This document shows, in pieces, positions 13,063 to 20,570 of a stretch of 34,144 nucleotides of DNA. Location of the stretch: NCBI GenBank assembly GCA_041913505.1, contig JAYSFC010000026.1, positions 1 to 34,144 of the forward strand, given 5' to 3'. The stretch comes from JAYSFC01 sp041913505. GTDB lineage: Bacteria > Pseudomonadota > Gammaproteobacteria > Burkholderiales > Burkholderiaceae_C. A program made the position numbers and the translations under genes. Every line of letters begins with the position of its first letter. Position 1 is the first letter of the stretch. The notes under the pieces were generated by a model that ran no database searches, was not told the DNA's origin, and saw only the letters and a program-made list of their open reading frames with translations.

Positions 13063-14739
13063 ATGCAGCGGCGCGACTTTTTGGCCTCGGGCACGCTCGC
13101 GGCCCTGGGCCTGGGGGGCTGCGAGCGCGCGCCGCGCGAACTCGAGGGCGGCTTCAATGGCATCGCCATGGACCGGGGCCACGCGCTGCGCGACCTGCTG
13201 GAGCGGGGCCCCCTGCCCGAGCCCGCGATCGTGCGGCGCGCGCACGTGGTCATCGCGGGCGGCGGCGTGGCGGGCCTGGCGGCGGCGCGCTCGCTGCGGC
13301 TGGCGGGCGTGGACGACTTCGTGCTGCTCGAACTCGAGGACCAGGCGGGCGGCAACAGCCGGGGCGGCAGCGTGAATGGCGTGCCCTGCCCGCTGGGCGC
13401 GCACTACCTGCCCGTGCCGGGTGGCGACGCGCGCGAGGTGCAGGACCTGCTCGAAGAGCTGGGCCTGCGCCAGCGCGTGGCCGGGCGCTGGCAGTACGAC
13501 GAGCGCCACCTGTGCCACAGCCCGCAGGAGCGCCTGCACTGGGGCGGCACATGGCACGAGGGCCTGCTGCCCGTGGACGGCGTGGAGGAAGCCACGCTCG
13601 CGCAGTACCGCCGCTTCGCACGCCGCGTCGACGAGCTGGGGCGCGCCGCGCGCTTTCACATGCCCACGCCGCGCGGCTGGCGGCAGAACCAGCCGCTGGC
13701 GCCCACGCACCTGGCGCTGGATGCCCTGGTTTTTGATACGTGGCTCGACCGCGAGGGCTTCGACGACGTGCAGCTGCGCTGGTACCTCGACTACTGCTGC
13801 CGCGACGACTACGGCGCGGGCACGGCGCGCGTCTCGGCCTGGGCCGGTATCCACTACTTCGCAAGCCGCCATGGCTTCCACGCGCCCGGCGAGGGCGGCG
13901 GCGAGGAGCGCGAGGGCGTGCTCACCTGGCCCGAGGGCAACGGCTGGCTCACGCAGCGCCTGGCCGCGCCGCTGCAAGAGGCCGGCCAACTGCGCACGGG
14001 CGCGAGCGTGCTGCGCATCGCCGAGGGGCCCCGGGGCGTGGAGGTGGATGTATACGTGCACGCCAGCGACAGCGTGGAGCGCTGGCAGGCCGCGCGCTGC
14101 ATCGTGGCGCTGCCGGTGTTCGTGGCGGCGCGCGTGGTGCAGCCCGCGCCGCCCCTGCTGGCCGAGGCTGCGCGCCGTCTGGCCTGGGCGCCCTGGCTCG
14201 TGGCCAACATCCACATCGATGCGCCGCTGGCCGACCGCGCGGGCGCCGCGCCCGCCTGGGACAACGTGCTCTATGCCGACCCCAACCTCGGCGGCCTGGG
14301 CTACGTGGATGCGGGCCACCAGCGGCTTGATCCGCGCCCGGCGCCGACGGTGCTGAGCTACTACCAGGCCCTGGGCGACTGGCCGCAGGGGCGCCGCCTG
14401 CTGGCCGACAAGCCCTGGACCTTCTGGCGCGACGCCATCCTCGCCTCGCTCGCGCGGCCCCACCCCGACCTTGCCGCGCGCGCCACGCGCATGGAGATCA
14501 CGCGCTACGGCCACGCCATGGCCATTCCCGTGCCGGGCATCCAGGCATTTTTGAGCCAGAGCGGCCTGCAGCGCTGGTCCCGCAAGCGCTACAAGCTATC
14601 GAATGGAGAGCGCGTTGTTCCGCTGCCCACACCGGGCACGGCGCGCCTCGCCTTTGCGCACGCCGACTGGTCGGGCTACTCGGTGTTCGAGGAGGCCTTC
14701 ACGCGCGGGCATGCGGCGGGGCTGGCGGCGGCGGGCTAA
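13063..14739 (+). CDS. Tat-exported FAD-dependent amine-oxidase-like lipoprotein
   Basis: A 558-residue protein starting 'MQRRDFLASGTLAALGLGGC': a twin-arginine motif at 3-4 followed by a lipobox with Cys20, so it is probably exported folded and lipidated. The dinucleotide-binding fold begins 'HVVIAGGGVAGLAAARSLRL' (about 61-80) and continues with 'LLELEDQAGGNSRGG', the FAD motifs of flavin-containing amine oxidases and phytoene-desaturase-like enzymes. The C-terminus 'FAHADWSGYSVFEEAF' is the second FAD-contact region. I chose 13063 because GGGAGG lies about 10 bases upstream and the signal starts there. It is the last gene of the SPFH cluster, 73 bases after the aminopropyltransferase-like gene. 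A periplasmic polyamine or amine substrate is plausible but unproven. Confidence 0.8.
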   Translation: MQRRDFLASGTLAALGLGGCERAPRELEGGFNGIAMDRGHALRDLLERGPLPEPAIVRRAHVVIAGGGVAGLAAARSLRLAGVDDFVLLELEDQAGGNSRGGSVNGVPCPLGAHYLPVPGGDAREVQDLLEELGLRQRVAGRWQYDERHLCHSPQERLHWGGTWHEGLLPVDGVEEATLAQYRRFARRVDELGRAARFHMPTPRGWRQNQPLAPTHLALDALVFDTWLDREGFDDVQLRWYLDYCCRDDYGAGTARVSAWAGIHYFASRHGFHAPGEGGGEEREGVLTWPEGNGWLTQRLAAPLQEAGQLRTGASVLRIAEGPRGVEVDVYVHASDSVERWQAARCIVALPVFVAARVVQPAPPLLAEAARRLAWAPWLVANIHIDAPLADRAGAAPAWDNVLYADPNLGGLGYVDAGHQRLDPRPAPTVLSYYQALGDWPQGRRLLADKPWTFWRDAILASLARPHPDLAARATRMEITRYGHAMAIPVPGIQAFLSQSGLQRWSRKRYKLSNGERVVPLPTPGTARLAFAHADWSGYSVFEEAFTRGHAAGLAAAG

Positions 14740-14758
14740 GCCCTGCGGGTGAGCGGCC

Positions 14759-14812
14759 GTGCCGCGTGCCGCAAAGCTGTGAGCCCCATTGCTCACCGCC
14801 GAGCCGCGGCAC
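14759..14812. terminator. Nested hairpin between convergent genes
   Basis: Outer arms GTGCCGCG (14759-14766) and CGCGGCAC (14805-14812) enclose a perfect inner hairpin GTGAGC, CCCATT, GCTCAC (14779-14796). It starts 20 bases after the FAD gene stop and overlaps the end of the convergent IPTL-CTERM gene. No T-run follows on either strand, so a bidirectional terminator role is tentative. Confidence 0.4.
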
Positions 14813-17053
14813 GTGGGCGGCGTGCCAGGCCTGCCACACCCGCGAGCAGCGCGGATATCGCGGCCAGTCCCCAGGGCGAGAGCGCCGGAACGCTCTGGGC
14901 GGCGGCTGGCGCGGGCGCCATCAGCACCGGCAGCCCGGGGTCGGTGATTTGTCCTGGCGTGGTGTCGCCATCGCCCAGGCCGCCATCGGTGAGCGTCAGC
15001 GTGACGCTGCGGCGGTCCGGCGAAAAGACCGCCGCGTTTGCGGGCAGCGTGTACCAATGGTCCTGGTCGCAAGACGTGCCGCTGCAACTGTAGCCCTGGG
15101 GGCTTCTGCCGTATTTCATGTACACGGCGTTCGCGGGAACCGGCTCGGTGTACTGCACCGTAATGGTGGCGCTCGAACCGGCGGCTCCGGCCTGCAAGAC
15201 GAGGCGCAATGGAGTCAGAGAGGTTGTGGCCCCCGGCGGAAGCGGCGCGGGCAATGTGGGGTCGAAGCCTGCCGCTCCCAGTGTCCAGCCGTAGTTGCTC
15301 GTGGCGTCGGGCAGCGCCACCGTTGCCCGGCTCGCGATCCCCGCGGCGGCCCAGGGGGCTGTGCACAGGTTGGAGTCCGCGCCGCCCCGCTCTCCGGCGC
15401 AGCGCCATTCATACTGGCCGTTGGCCGATGCCACCGCGCCGGGCGTCCCTGTGCCGCACAGGGCTGCGCCAGAGGGGGGGATGATGGATGCCTGCCCCGC
15501 CCCCGCGCCGCAAGTGCCGTTCACCGGTGGATCTGCATAGGTGAAAGCGCTTGCGAGCGTGGCGCTTCCCCCGGCCGTGGCGACCTGCACCCCCACCGGG
15601 CCCACCCCGTGCGCAGGCGCTGTGGCGGTGATCTGGGTGTCGCTATCGACCGTGAAACTGGTTGCCGGTGTGCCCCCCAGGGTAACCGCCGTGGCTCCGG
15701 TGAGCGCGGAACCCTGGATTGTCACGCTGGTGCCGCCTGCGGTGGAGCCCGTGGCCGGCGCGATGGATGTGAGCGCAGGCGCTGCCACGTAGTGAAGCCG
15801 CCCCCGCTGACCGTGCCTCCGGGTGCAGAGACCGACAGGCTCACGCGGCCGGGCGGTTGCGAGGGGGCCGTGACCGTGATCTGCGAATCGCTGTCCACGG
15901 TGAACTGGCTCGCAGGCGTCCACCCGAAGGCGATGCCATAGGTACCCGTAAAGCCAGTGCCGTTGATCGTCACCCTCGTGCCGCCCGAAGCCGGTCCGGT
16001 CGATGGGGTCACGCTCGCAATGGCGGGGGGCGTTGCATAGACGTAGCTGCCGCCGGTCGACGTGCCCCCGGGGGTCGTGACCTGAGCGGCCACGCTGCCA
16101 GCCCCATGTGCGGGCACGGTGGCTGTGATCTGAGAATCGCTGTCCACCGTGAAGCTGGTGGCCGCGACGCCGCCAAAGGAAACGCCCGTGGCCCCCGTGA
16201 AGGCCGAGCCGAGGATCGCCACGCTGCCACCCCCAGTCGTCGGGCCTAGCGCGGGAAGTATGGCGGTGATGGCCGCAGGCGCGATATAGCTGAAGCCGCC
16301 GCCGCTGGCGGTTCCGTTGGACGTAGTGACTTCGATGGCCACAGTGCCTGGGGCATGCGCTGGCGCGGTGGCGGTGATCTGTGTGGCACTGTTCACCGTG
16401 AATGGGCTGGCATCCACCCCGCCAAAGCGCACAGCCGTGGCACCGGTGAGATTGGTGCCCGTGATGGTGACCTGTGTGCCGCCCAGGCTGGGGCCTTGCT
16501 GGGGGGCGTTTTGTATGACCGTGGGCAGCACGCTGATCGTGCCGTTCAGCTGCATCAAGAAAGAAGCGGGGGGCGCGCTCCATGTGGCGCCGCTATCGGA
16601 GCTGGCGCGGCCATAAAAGGGAGACACTGTGTTGGCATAGACGCCATATCCGGTCGTGCTGTTGCCGGCAGGGTAGGAGAAGATGACCCATACGGCGGCA
16701 TAGGCTGGGGTCGAATAGCTGCCTGTGAAATGGGCGAGCCCCGTGTTCCCGCCCGACGAGGCCATGAAGAGGGCGCAGTCCGCTGCCGGACCGGCTCCGC
16801 CAGGTTGGTCGCCGCACACGTTCACGGTCAAAGGCCCGTTGGTGTTGTTGCTTCCTGCGAGGTTGAGCACGACTTCGGTGATCTCCGCGGCCGAATTGCC
16901 CAGGGTAATTCGATTTCCCCGCTGGTACTGCCCTCCGACCCAGACGTTGCCGGAGCCTCCCAGACTGAGGTTGTCGAAAATTGTGGCGGCGCCCGCAGGG
17001 GCGCACAGCGTGGCGGCGAGCCACAGCAAAGCTATGCGAAAGAGCGACGGCAT
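14793..17053 (-). pseudogene. IPT/TIG-repeat surface protein with IPTL-CTERM tail, split by a frameshift
   Basis: Read from the ATG at 17053, a signal peptide ('FRIALLWLAATLCAPAGA') and a roughly 150-residue N-terminal domain precede four immunoglobulin-like IPT/TIG repeats, each with a 'FTVDSDSQIT'-type segment. The reading frame breaks at about 15789-15794 at the end of the third repeat: 'GGFTTW' appears where 'GGFTYV' is expected, as if one C were missing. In the next frame the fourth repeat, a further domain and the tail 'VPALSPWGLAAISALLAG' plus Arg-rich end continue to 14793; this is an IPTL-CTERM sorting signal. Such proteins are exported and sorted to the cell surface. Without repair the product would lack its sorting tail. 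A sequencing error is possible. Confidence 0.75.
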
Positions 17054-17160
17054 GATGGAATAGGTTCGGCGGCGGCATTTAAAGCGAGTTCCGGGCGAAG
17101 CACCATTTCTTTTTGGCACGTGCGTGCTGCGCGCGCGATCTGATCCGGGTACCACGGCCG

Positions 17161-17178
17161 CTGACACGGCGCTGTCAC
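17161..17178 (+). promoter_or_regulatory. PhoB-box-like direct repeat
   Basis: CTGACAC at 17161-17167 and CTGTCAC at 17172-17178 are 11 bases apart with a 4-base spacer. This matches the 7+4+7 layout of Pho boxes (CTGTCAY repeats) with one mismatch. It ends 46 bases before the start of a secreted phytase-esterase-like gene, a sensible phosphate-starvation target. The same bases also form a TGACA/TGTCA inverted repeat, so another regulator is possible. Confidence 0.5.
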
Positions 17179-17224
17179 GCGCTCTGGGCATCGTGTCGGC
17201 TTTCGTTTGATCCGAGGCCCCTGC

Positions 17225-18580
17225 ATGTTCTCCACCACCCGCCTTGCCGCGTGCGCCGCCTTGGCCTGCGCCGCTTTCGTTCCTGCCCAGGCCCAGCAGG
17301 CCTACCCCGCCACGCTCGCGGGCCACGCCGTCCTGCCAGCGCAGACGTTCATTCCCGCGCCCAAGGATGCGCCCGCCGACCTGCAGACCAGCGGCAAGTT
17401 CACCACGGCCCAGCGTGTGGACAAGCTCGGCAGCGTCGAGGGCCTCTCGGCCGGCCGGCCCACGGGGGTGTCGCTGCCGTTCAAGGGCCAGCCCCTGCAG
17501 GGCCATTCGGGCATCAAGCGCATGGCCGATGGTTCGTTCTGGATCCTCACCGACAACGGCGCGGGCGCGAAGGCCAACTCGCCCGACTTCATGCTCTACC
17601 TGAACCACTACACCGTGGACTTCAAGAGCGGCCAGTTCAAGCGCCTCAAGACCGTGTTCCTGCACGACCCCGACAAGAAGGTGCCGTTCCGCATCGTCCA
17701 CGAGGGCACGAAGCAGCGCTACCTCACGGGCGCGGACTTCGATACCGAGAGCTTCCAGTTCGCCGGCGGTGCCTTGTGGATCGGCGATGAATTCGGCCCC
17801 TTCCTGATCAAGGCCGACCTCAACGGCAAGGTGCTGGCAGTGTTCGACACGCTGGTGGACGGCAAGGCTGTGCGCTCGCCCGACCACCCCGCCATCACCA
17901 CCGCCGGCGCGCCCGACGCCCCGGCGCCGGCCTTCCAGATCAAGCGCTCCAAGGGCTTCGAGGGCATGGCCTCGAGCAAGGACGGCAGCAAGCTCTACGC
18001 GCTGCTCGAAGGCCCGGTGTGGAACGAGGGCGCCAAGGCCTACGAAACCGTGGACGGCAAGCCGTACCTGCGCGTGCTCGAGTTCGACGTGAAGAGCGAG
18101 CAATGGACGGGCCGCCACTGGAAGTACGTGCTGGAGGCCAACCACCACGCCATCGGCGACTTCAACATGATCGACGGCACCACGGGCCTCATCATCGAGC
18201 GCGACAACGGCGAAGGCACGGCCGACAAGGCCTGCCCCGCGGGCGAGAAGCGCACGAACTGCTTCCACGACCTCGCGAAGTTCAAGCGCATCTACAAGGT
18301 GGAGCTGACCGACGCCAACGCGGGCGCCGAGGCACGCAAGATCGGCTACATCGACCTGATGGCCATCCAGGACCCGCAGCATCTGGCCCGCAAGCCGCTC
18401 AACGATGGCGTGCTCACCTTCCCGTTCTTCACCATCGAGAACGTGGACGTGGTGGACGATGCACACATCGTGGTGGGCAACGACAACAACCTGCCCTTCA
18501 GCTCCAGCCGCGAGCCCAACCGGGCCGACGACAACGAGCTGGTGCTGCTCGAAGTGGGTGAGTTCCTGCGCGCCAGGTAA
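17225..18580 (+). CDS. Secreted esterase-like/phytase-like beta-propeller protein
   Basis: A 451-residue protein with a Sec signal peptide ('MFSTTRLAACAALACAAFVPAQAQ'). The mature part resembles the 'esterase-like activity of phytase' family (PF13449): 'SVEGLSAG', 'FWILTDNGAGAKANSPDF', 'GADFDTESFQF', 'GALWIGDEFGPFLIKAD' and 'KGFEGMASSKDG' are its conserved strand motifs. Members are periplasmic or secreted and are thought to hydrolyse phosphoesters. The ATG at 17225 begins the signal peptide; an in-frame ATG at 17207 is less likely. A PhoB-like box lies 46-64 bases upstream and a strong terminator follows the gene. Phosphorus scavenging is inferred from family and box. Confidence 0.8.
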   Translation: MFSTTRLAACAALACAAFVPAQAQQAYPATLAGHAVLPAQTFIPAPKDAPADLQTSGKFTTAQRVDKLGSVEGLSAGRPTGVSLPFKGQPLQGHSGIKRMADGSFWILTDNGAGAKANSPDFMLYLNHYTVDFKSGQFKRLKTVFLHDPDKKVPFRIVHEGTKQRYLTGADFDTESFQFAGGALWIGDEFGPFLIKADLNGKVLAVFDTLVDGKAVRSPDHPAITTAGAPDAPAPAFQIKRSKGFEGMASSKDGSKLYALLEGPVWNEGAKAYETVDGKPYLRVLEFDVKSEQWTGRHWKYVLEANHHAIGDFNMIDGTTGLIIERDNGEGTADKACPAGEKRTNCFHDLAKFKRIYKVELTDANAGAEARKIGYIDLMAIQDPQHLARKPLNDGVLTFPFFTIENVDVVDDAHIVVGNDNNLPFSSSREPNRADDNELVLLEVGEFLRAR

Positions 18581-18623
18581 GCGCGGGCGACCAGCCTCCT
18601 GCGCAGGGTGGGTGGCAAAATCA

Positions 18624-18647
18624 GGGGGCCGAACGGCCCCTTTTTTT
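18624..18647 (+). terminator. Rho-independent terminator
   Basis: GGGGCC and GGCCCC pair across a GAAC loop, followed directly by seven T. It lies 43 bases after the phytase-like gene stop and before the hemerythrin gene, a textbook intrinsic terminator on the plus strand. Confidence 0.9.
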
Positions 18648-18679
18648 CGCTGGGTTGACGCCGCCAGCCCGATTGCCCG

Positions 18680-19144
18680 ATGCACACGAGCCCTCCTGCC
18701 TATTTCGAGCGCCAGCACGAGCTGCTGGACGCGCAGTTGCATGCCCATCTGCTGGAGGTGGCGGGCGCGGATTTTGGCGCTGCGCTCGAGCGCCTGCAGC
18801 GCTGGCGCGCCGGCCTTGCGCAGCACATCGAGATCGAGAACACGCGGCTGCTGCCCCATGTGCCCGAGGGCGCGCGCTGGGTCGCACGCGTGTACCTGGT
18901 GGAGCACGACCGCATCGCGTTGCTGGCCGACGAGTACCTGATGAAGGTGCGGGCGGTGGCCCTGCAGCCGCCCCAGGGCGAGCAGGCCCGCCGCCGCGCG
19001 GTGCTGATGCTGCTGGATGCGGCGCATGCGCTGCGGCATGTGCTGGAACACCACCATGAGCGCGAGCAACAGGCGCTGGCCCGTGAACTGCCCCTGGCGC
19101 TGCAGGCTGCGGCATGGGAGGGCGTGGAGCCCGGCACCGCCTAG
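18680..19144 (+). CDS. Hemerythrin HHE-domain protein
   Basis: A 154-residue cytosolic protein with the spaced His/Glu residues of the HHE cation-binding fold: 'QHIEIENTRLLPH' (His49, Glu53, His60), 'YLVEHDRI' (His76) and 'HVLEHHHEREQQAL' (His120, His124-126, Glu128). A four-helix bundle holding a di-iron centre is expected. Relatives bind oxygen or nitric oxide or help repair iron-sulfur clusters; which applies here cannot be told. The gene stands alone between a terminator and a convergent small gene. The ATG at 18680 has no strong Shine-Dalgarno. Confidence 0.8.
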   Translation: MHTSPPAYFERQHELLDAQLHAHLLEVAGADFGAALERLQRWRAGLAQHIEIENTRLLPHVPEGARWVARVYLVEHDRIALLADEYLMKVRAVALQPPQGEQARRRAVLMLLDAAHALRHVLEHHHEREQQALARELPLALQAAAWEGVEPGTA

Positions 19145-19180
19145 AGGGCTCCCGCGCCGCGCGCCGGCCGGCTCTGCCGG

Positions 19181-19495
19181 TCAGGCCTGTGTCTGTGCCG
19201 CGGCCACCCAGCGAAGGCCCTTGCCCTGGCTGAAGTAATAGTCGCCCTGCGGGCTGATGACGACGGCGCGGCAGGCCGCGGGGTCCGAGAAATACTGCCA
19301 CCCATGGGCGCGCTCCTGGGCGCCCGCCGGGTTGGGAACGGTTTGCATGCCTTGGCCGGCGTTGTCGGCGCAGCGGGTGACGTGCTCGCGTGCATGGCGG
19401 CGGTCTTGGTGGTGGTCGCGCTCGCCTGCGAGGGCGGGGGCGCTCAAGGCGGCTGCCAGCATTCCGATTGCGGCGAGAGAGAGGGTCGTGCGCAT
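19181..19495 (-). CDS. Small secreted protein of unknown function
   Basis: A 104-residue protein with a clear Sec signal peptide ('LAAIGMLAAALSAPALAGE'), then a His/Arg/Asp-rich start ('ERDHHQDRRHAREH') and a C-terminal half containing 'NAGQGMQTVPNPAGAQER' and 'DPAACRAVVISPQGDYYF'. Two cysteines in the mature part could form a disulfide. I do not recognise a family. AAGGAG lies 7 bases before the ATG at 19495. Its promoter carries the four-half-site element (19562-19598) also found between the divergent arms of the redox/two-component block, so it is probably co-regulated with them. Confidence 0.7.
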   Translation of the reverse strand: MRTTLSLAAIGMLAAALSAPALAGERDHHQDRRHAREHVTRCADNAGQGMQTVPNPAGAQERAHGWQYFSDPAACRAVVISPQGDYYFSQGKGLRWVAAAQTQA

Positions 19496-19561
19496 GGTGA
19501 ACTCCTTGTGCAGATGGTTGCAGCCATCAGTGACTGTGCCTGCAGTTTGCGCGGGCCGCGG

Positions 19562-19598
19562 TGAATCGGTGCTGAACGCAGGATTCACCGGCCGTTCA
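19562..19598. promoter_or_regulatory. Four-half-site operator, copy 2
   Basis: TGAA at 19562 and 19573, then TTCA at 19584 and 19595. Repeats within each pair are 11 bases apart and a 7-base gap separates the pairs, the same geometry as at 25145-25181. On the minus strand the nearer TTCA pair is followed after 11 bases by CAAACT, a weak -10, 49 bases before the small secreted gene. The 11-bp direct repeat suits an OmpR/PhoB-class regulator. It overlaps the apbE stop codon. Confidence 0.6.
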
Positions 19599-20570
19599 TG
19601 CGCAGGCCTGGGGCGTGCCCGCTCCGAACCGGCCCAGCCCCAGCGAAACCAGAGCGCCTTCGCGGCGCAGCAGCCACAGTGCCTCCAGCCCCATGCGCTG
19701 GGCCAGGGCCAGCCCTTCGCCGGGGCCGGCCACCAGCAGTGCCGTGGCCCAGGCGTCGGCGTGCATGCACTGGCGCGCCAGCACCGTGACCGAGGCCACC
19801 TCGTTGCGCACGGGCGCGGCGCGGCGCGCATCCATGGTGTGCGCCAGGCGCGCACCGCCTACCTCCAGGTAGCGCCGGTAGTCGCCCGAGGTGGCCACGG
19901 CCAAGTCCTGCAACTCGACCACGCTGTGCACGGCACGGCGCCCGGCCTCGGGGCTTTCCACGGCCACGGCCCAGGGCTGGCCGCTGGCCTGGCGGCCCAC
20001 GGCGCGCAACTCGCCGTCCAGTGCCACCAGGGCGTGCTGCACGCCATGGCGCTGCAGCACGCCGGCCATGCGGTCCACGGCGTAGCCCTTGGCGATGCCG
20101 CACAGGTCCAGCTGCAGGGGCGCGTGTGTGCGGGCGCGGCCTGCGGCAAGGTCCAGTTCCAGCGCCTCGTGCGTGGGCGGGTGCGGGGCGCCTGCGGCGG
20201 CGCGGATCGCCGCCGCATCGGGCGTGTCGCGCACCGCGCCAAAGCCCCAGGCATCAACCAGTGCGCCCATGGCGGGATCGAACGCGCCCCGGCTCAGGCG
20301 GCAGATGTCGAGCGCGCAGGCCAGCACTTCCAGAATTTCGGGGGGCAGCGCCAGCCAGGTGCCCGGCGGCGTGTGGTTGAGGCGGTTGAGGTCGCTGCCG
20401 GCCAACCAGGGCGACATCTGCGCATCCACCTGATGCACGGTGGCGGCCAAGGCCTCTTGGAGAGGTTGTACATCGATGCCTGGGGCGGCGTCGCAGGTGA
20501 CGGACCAGCGCGTGCCCATGGTGGGGCCGTGCAGGGCCCGCCGTCGCGGGTCAGAACAGGTCTTCGGCAT
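19596..20570 (-). CDS. apbE: FAD:protein FMN transferase
   Basis: A 324-residue ApbE-family enzyme, which attaches FMN covalently to Ser/Thr of target proteins using FAD and Mg2+. Visible motifs are 'PTMGTRWSV' at the N-terminus, 'GAFDPAMGALVDAWGFG', 'LCGIAKGYAVDRM', 'VATSGDYRRYLEV' and the metal-binding 'HADAWATALLVAG'. Unlike most ApbE proteins it has no signal peptide or lipobox; its ATG overlaps the reductase gene by 20 bases. The usual 'DPRTG' after the strand is 'DARRA', a departure in a conserved loop. The likely target is the DUF2271 protein two genes upstream, which has a TGAS motif. How a signal-less enzyme would reach an exported target is unclear. Confidence 0.88.
   Translation of the reverse strand: MPKTCSDPRRRALHGPTMGTRWSVTCDAAPGIDVQPLQEALAATVHQVDAQMSPWLAGSDLNRLNHTPPGTWLALPPEILEVLACALDICRLSRGAFDPAMGALVDAWGFGAVRDTPDAAAIRAAAGAPHPPTHEALELDLAAGRARTHAPLQLDLCGIAKGYAVDRMAGVLQRHGVQHALVALDGELRAVGRQASGQPWAVAVESPEAGRRAVHSVVELQDLAVATSGDYRRYLEVGGARLAHTMDARRAAPVRNEVASVTVLARQCMHADAWATALLVAGPGEGLALAQRMGLEALWLLRREGALVSLGLGRFGAGTPQACA

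Noticed and set aside
14793..17053. The roughly 249-bp periodic pattern, considered as a CRISPR or satellite array
   Set aside because: The period is divisible by three, units differ in sequence and translate into IPT/TIG domains, so it is a protein repeat.
17100..19069. Minus-strand open frame running from 19069 into the IPT-repeat gene
   Set aside because: The part upstream of 17053 is antisense to the phytase-like and hemerythrin genes and has no domain; the real protein begins with the signal peptide at 17053.
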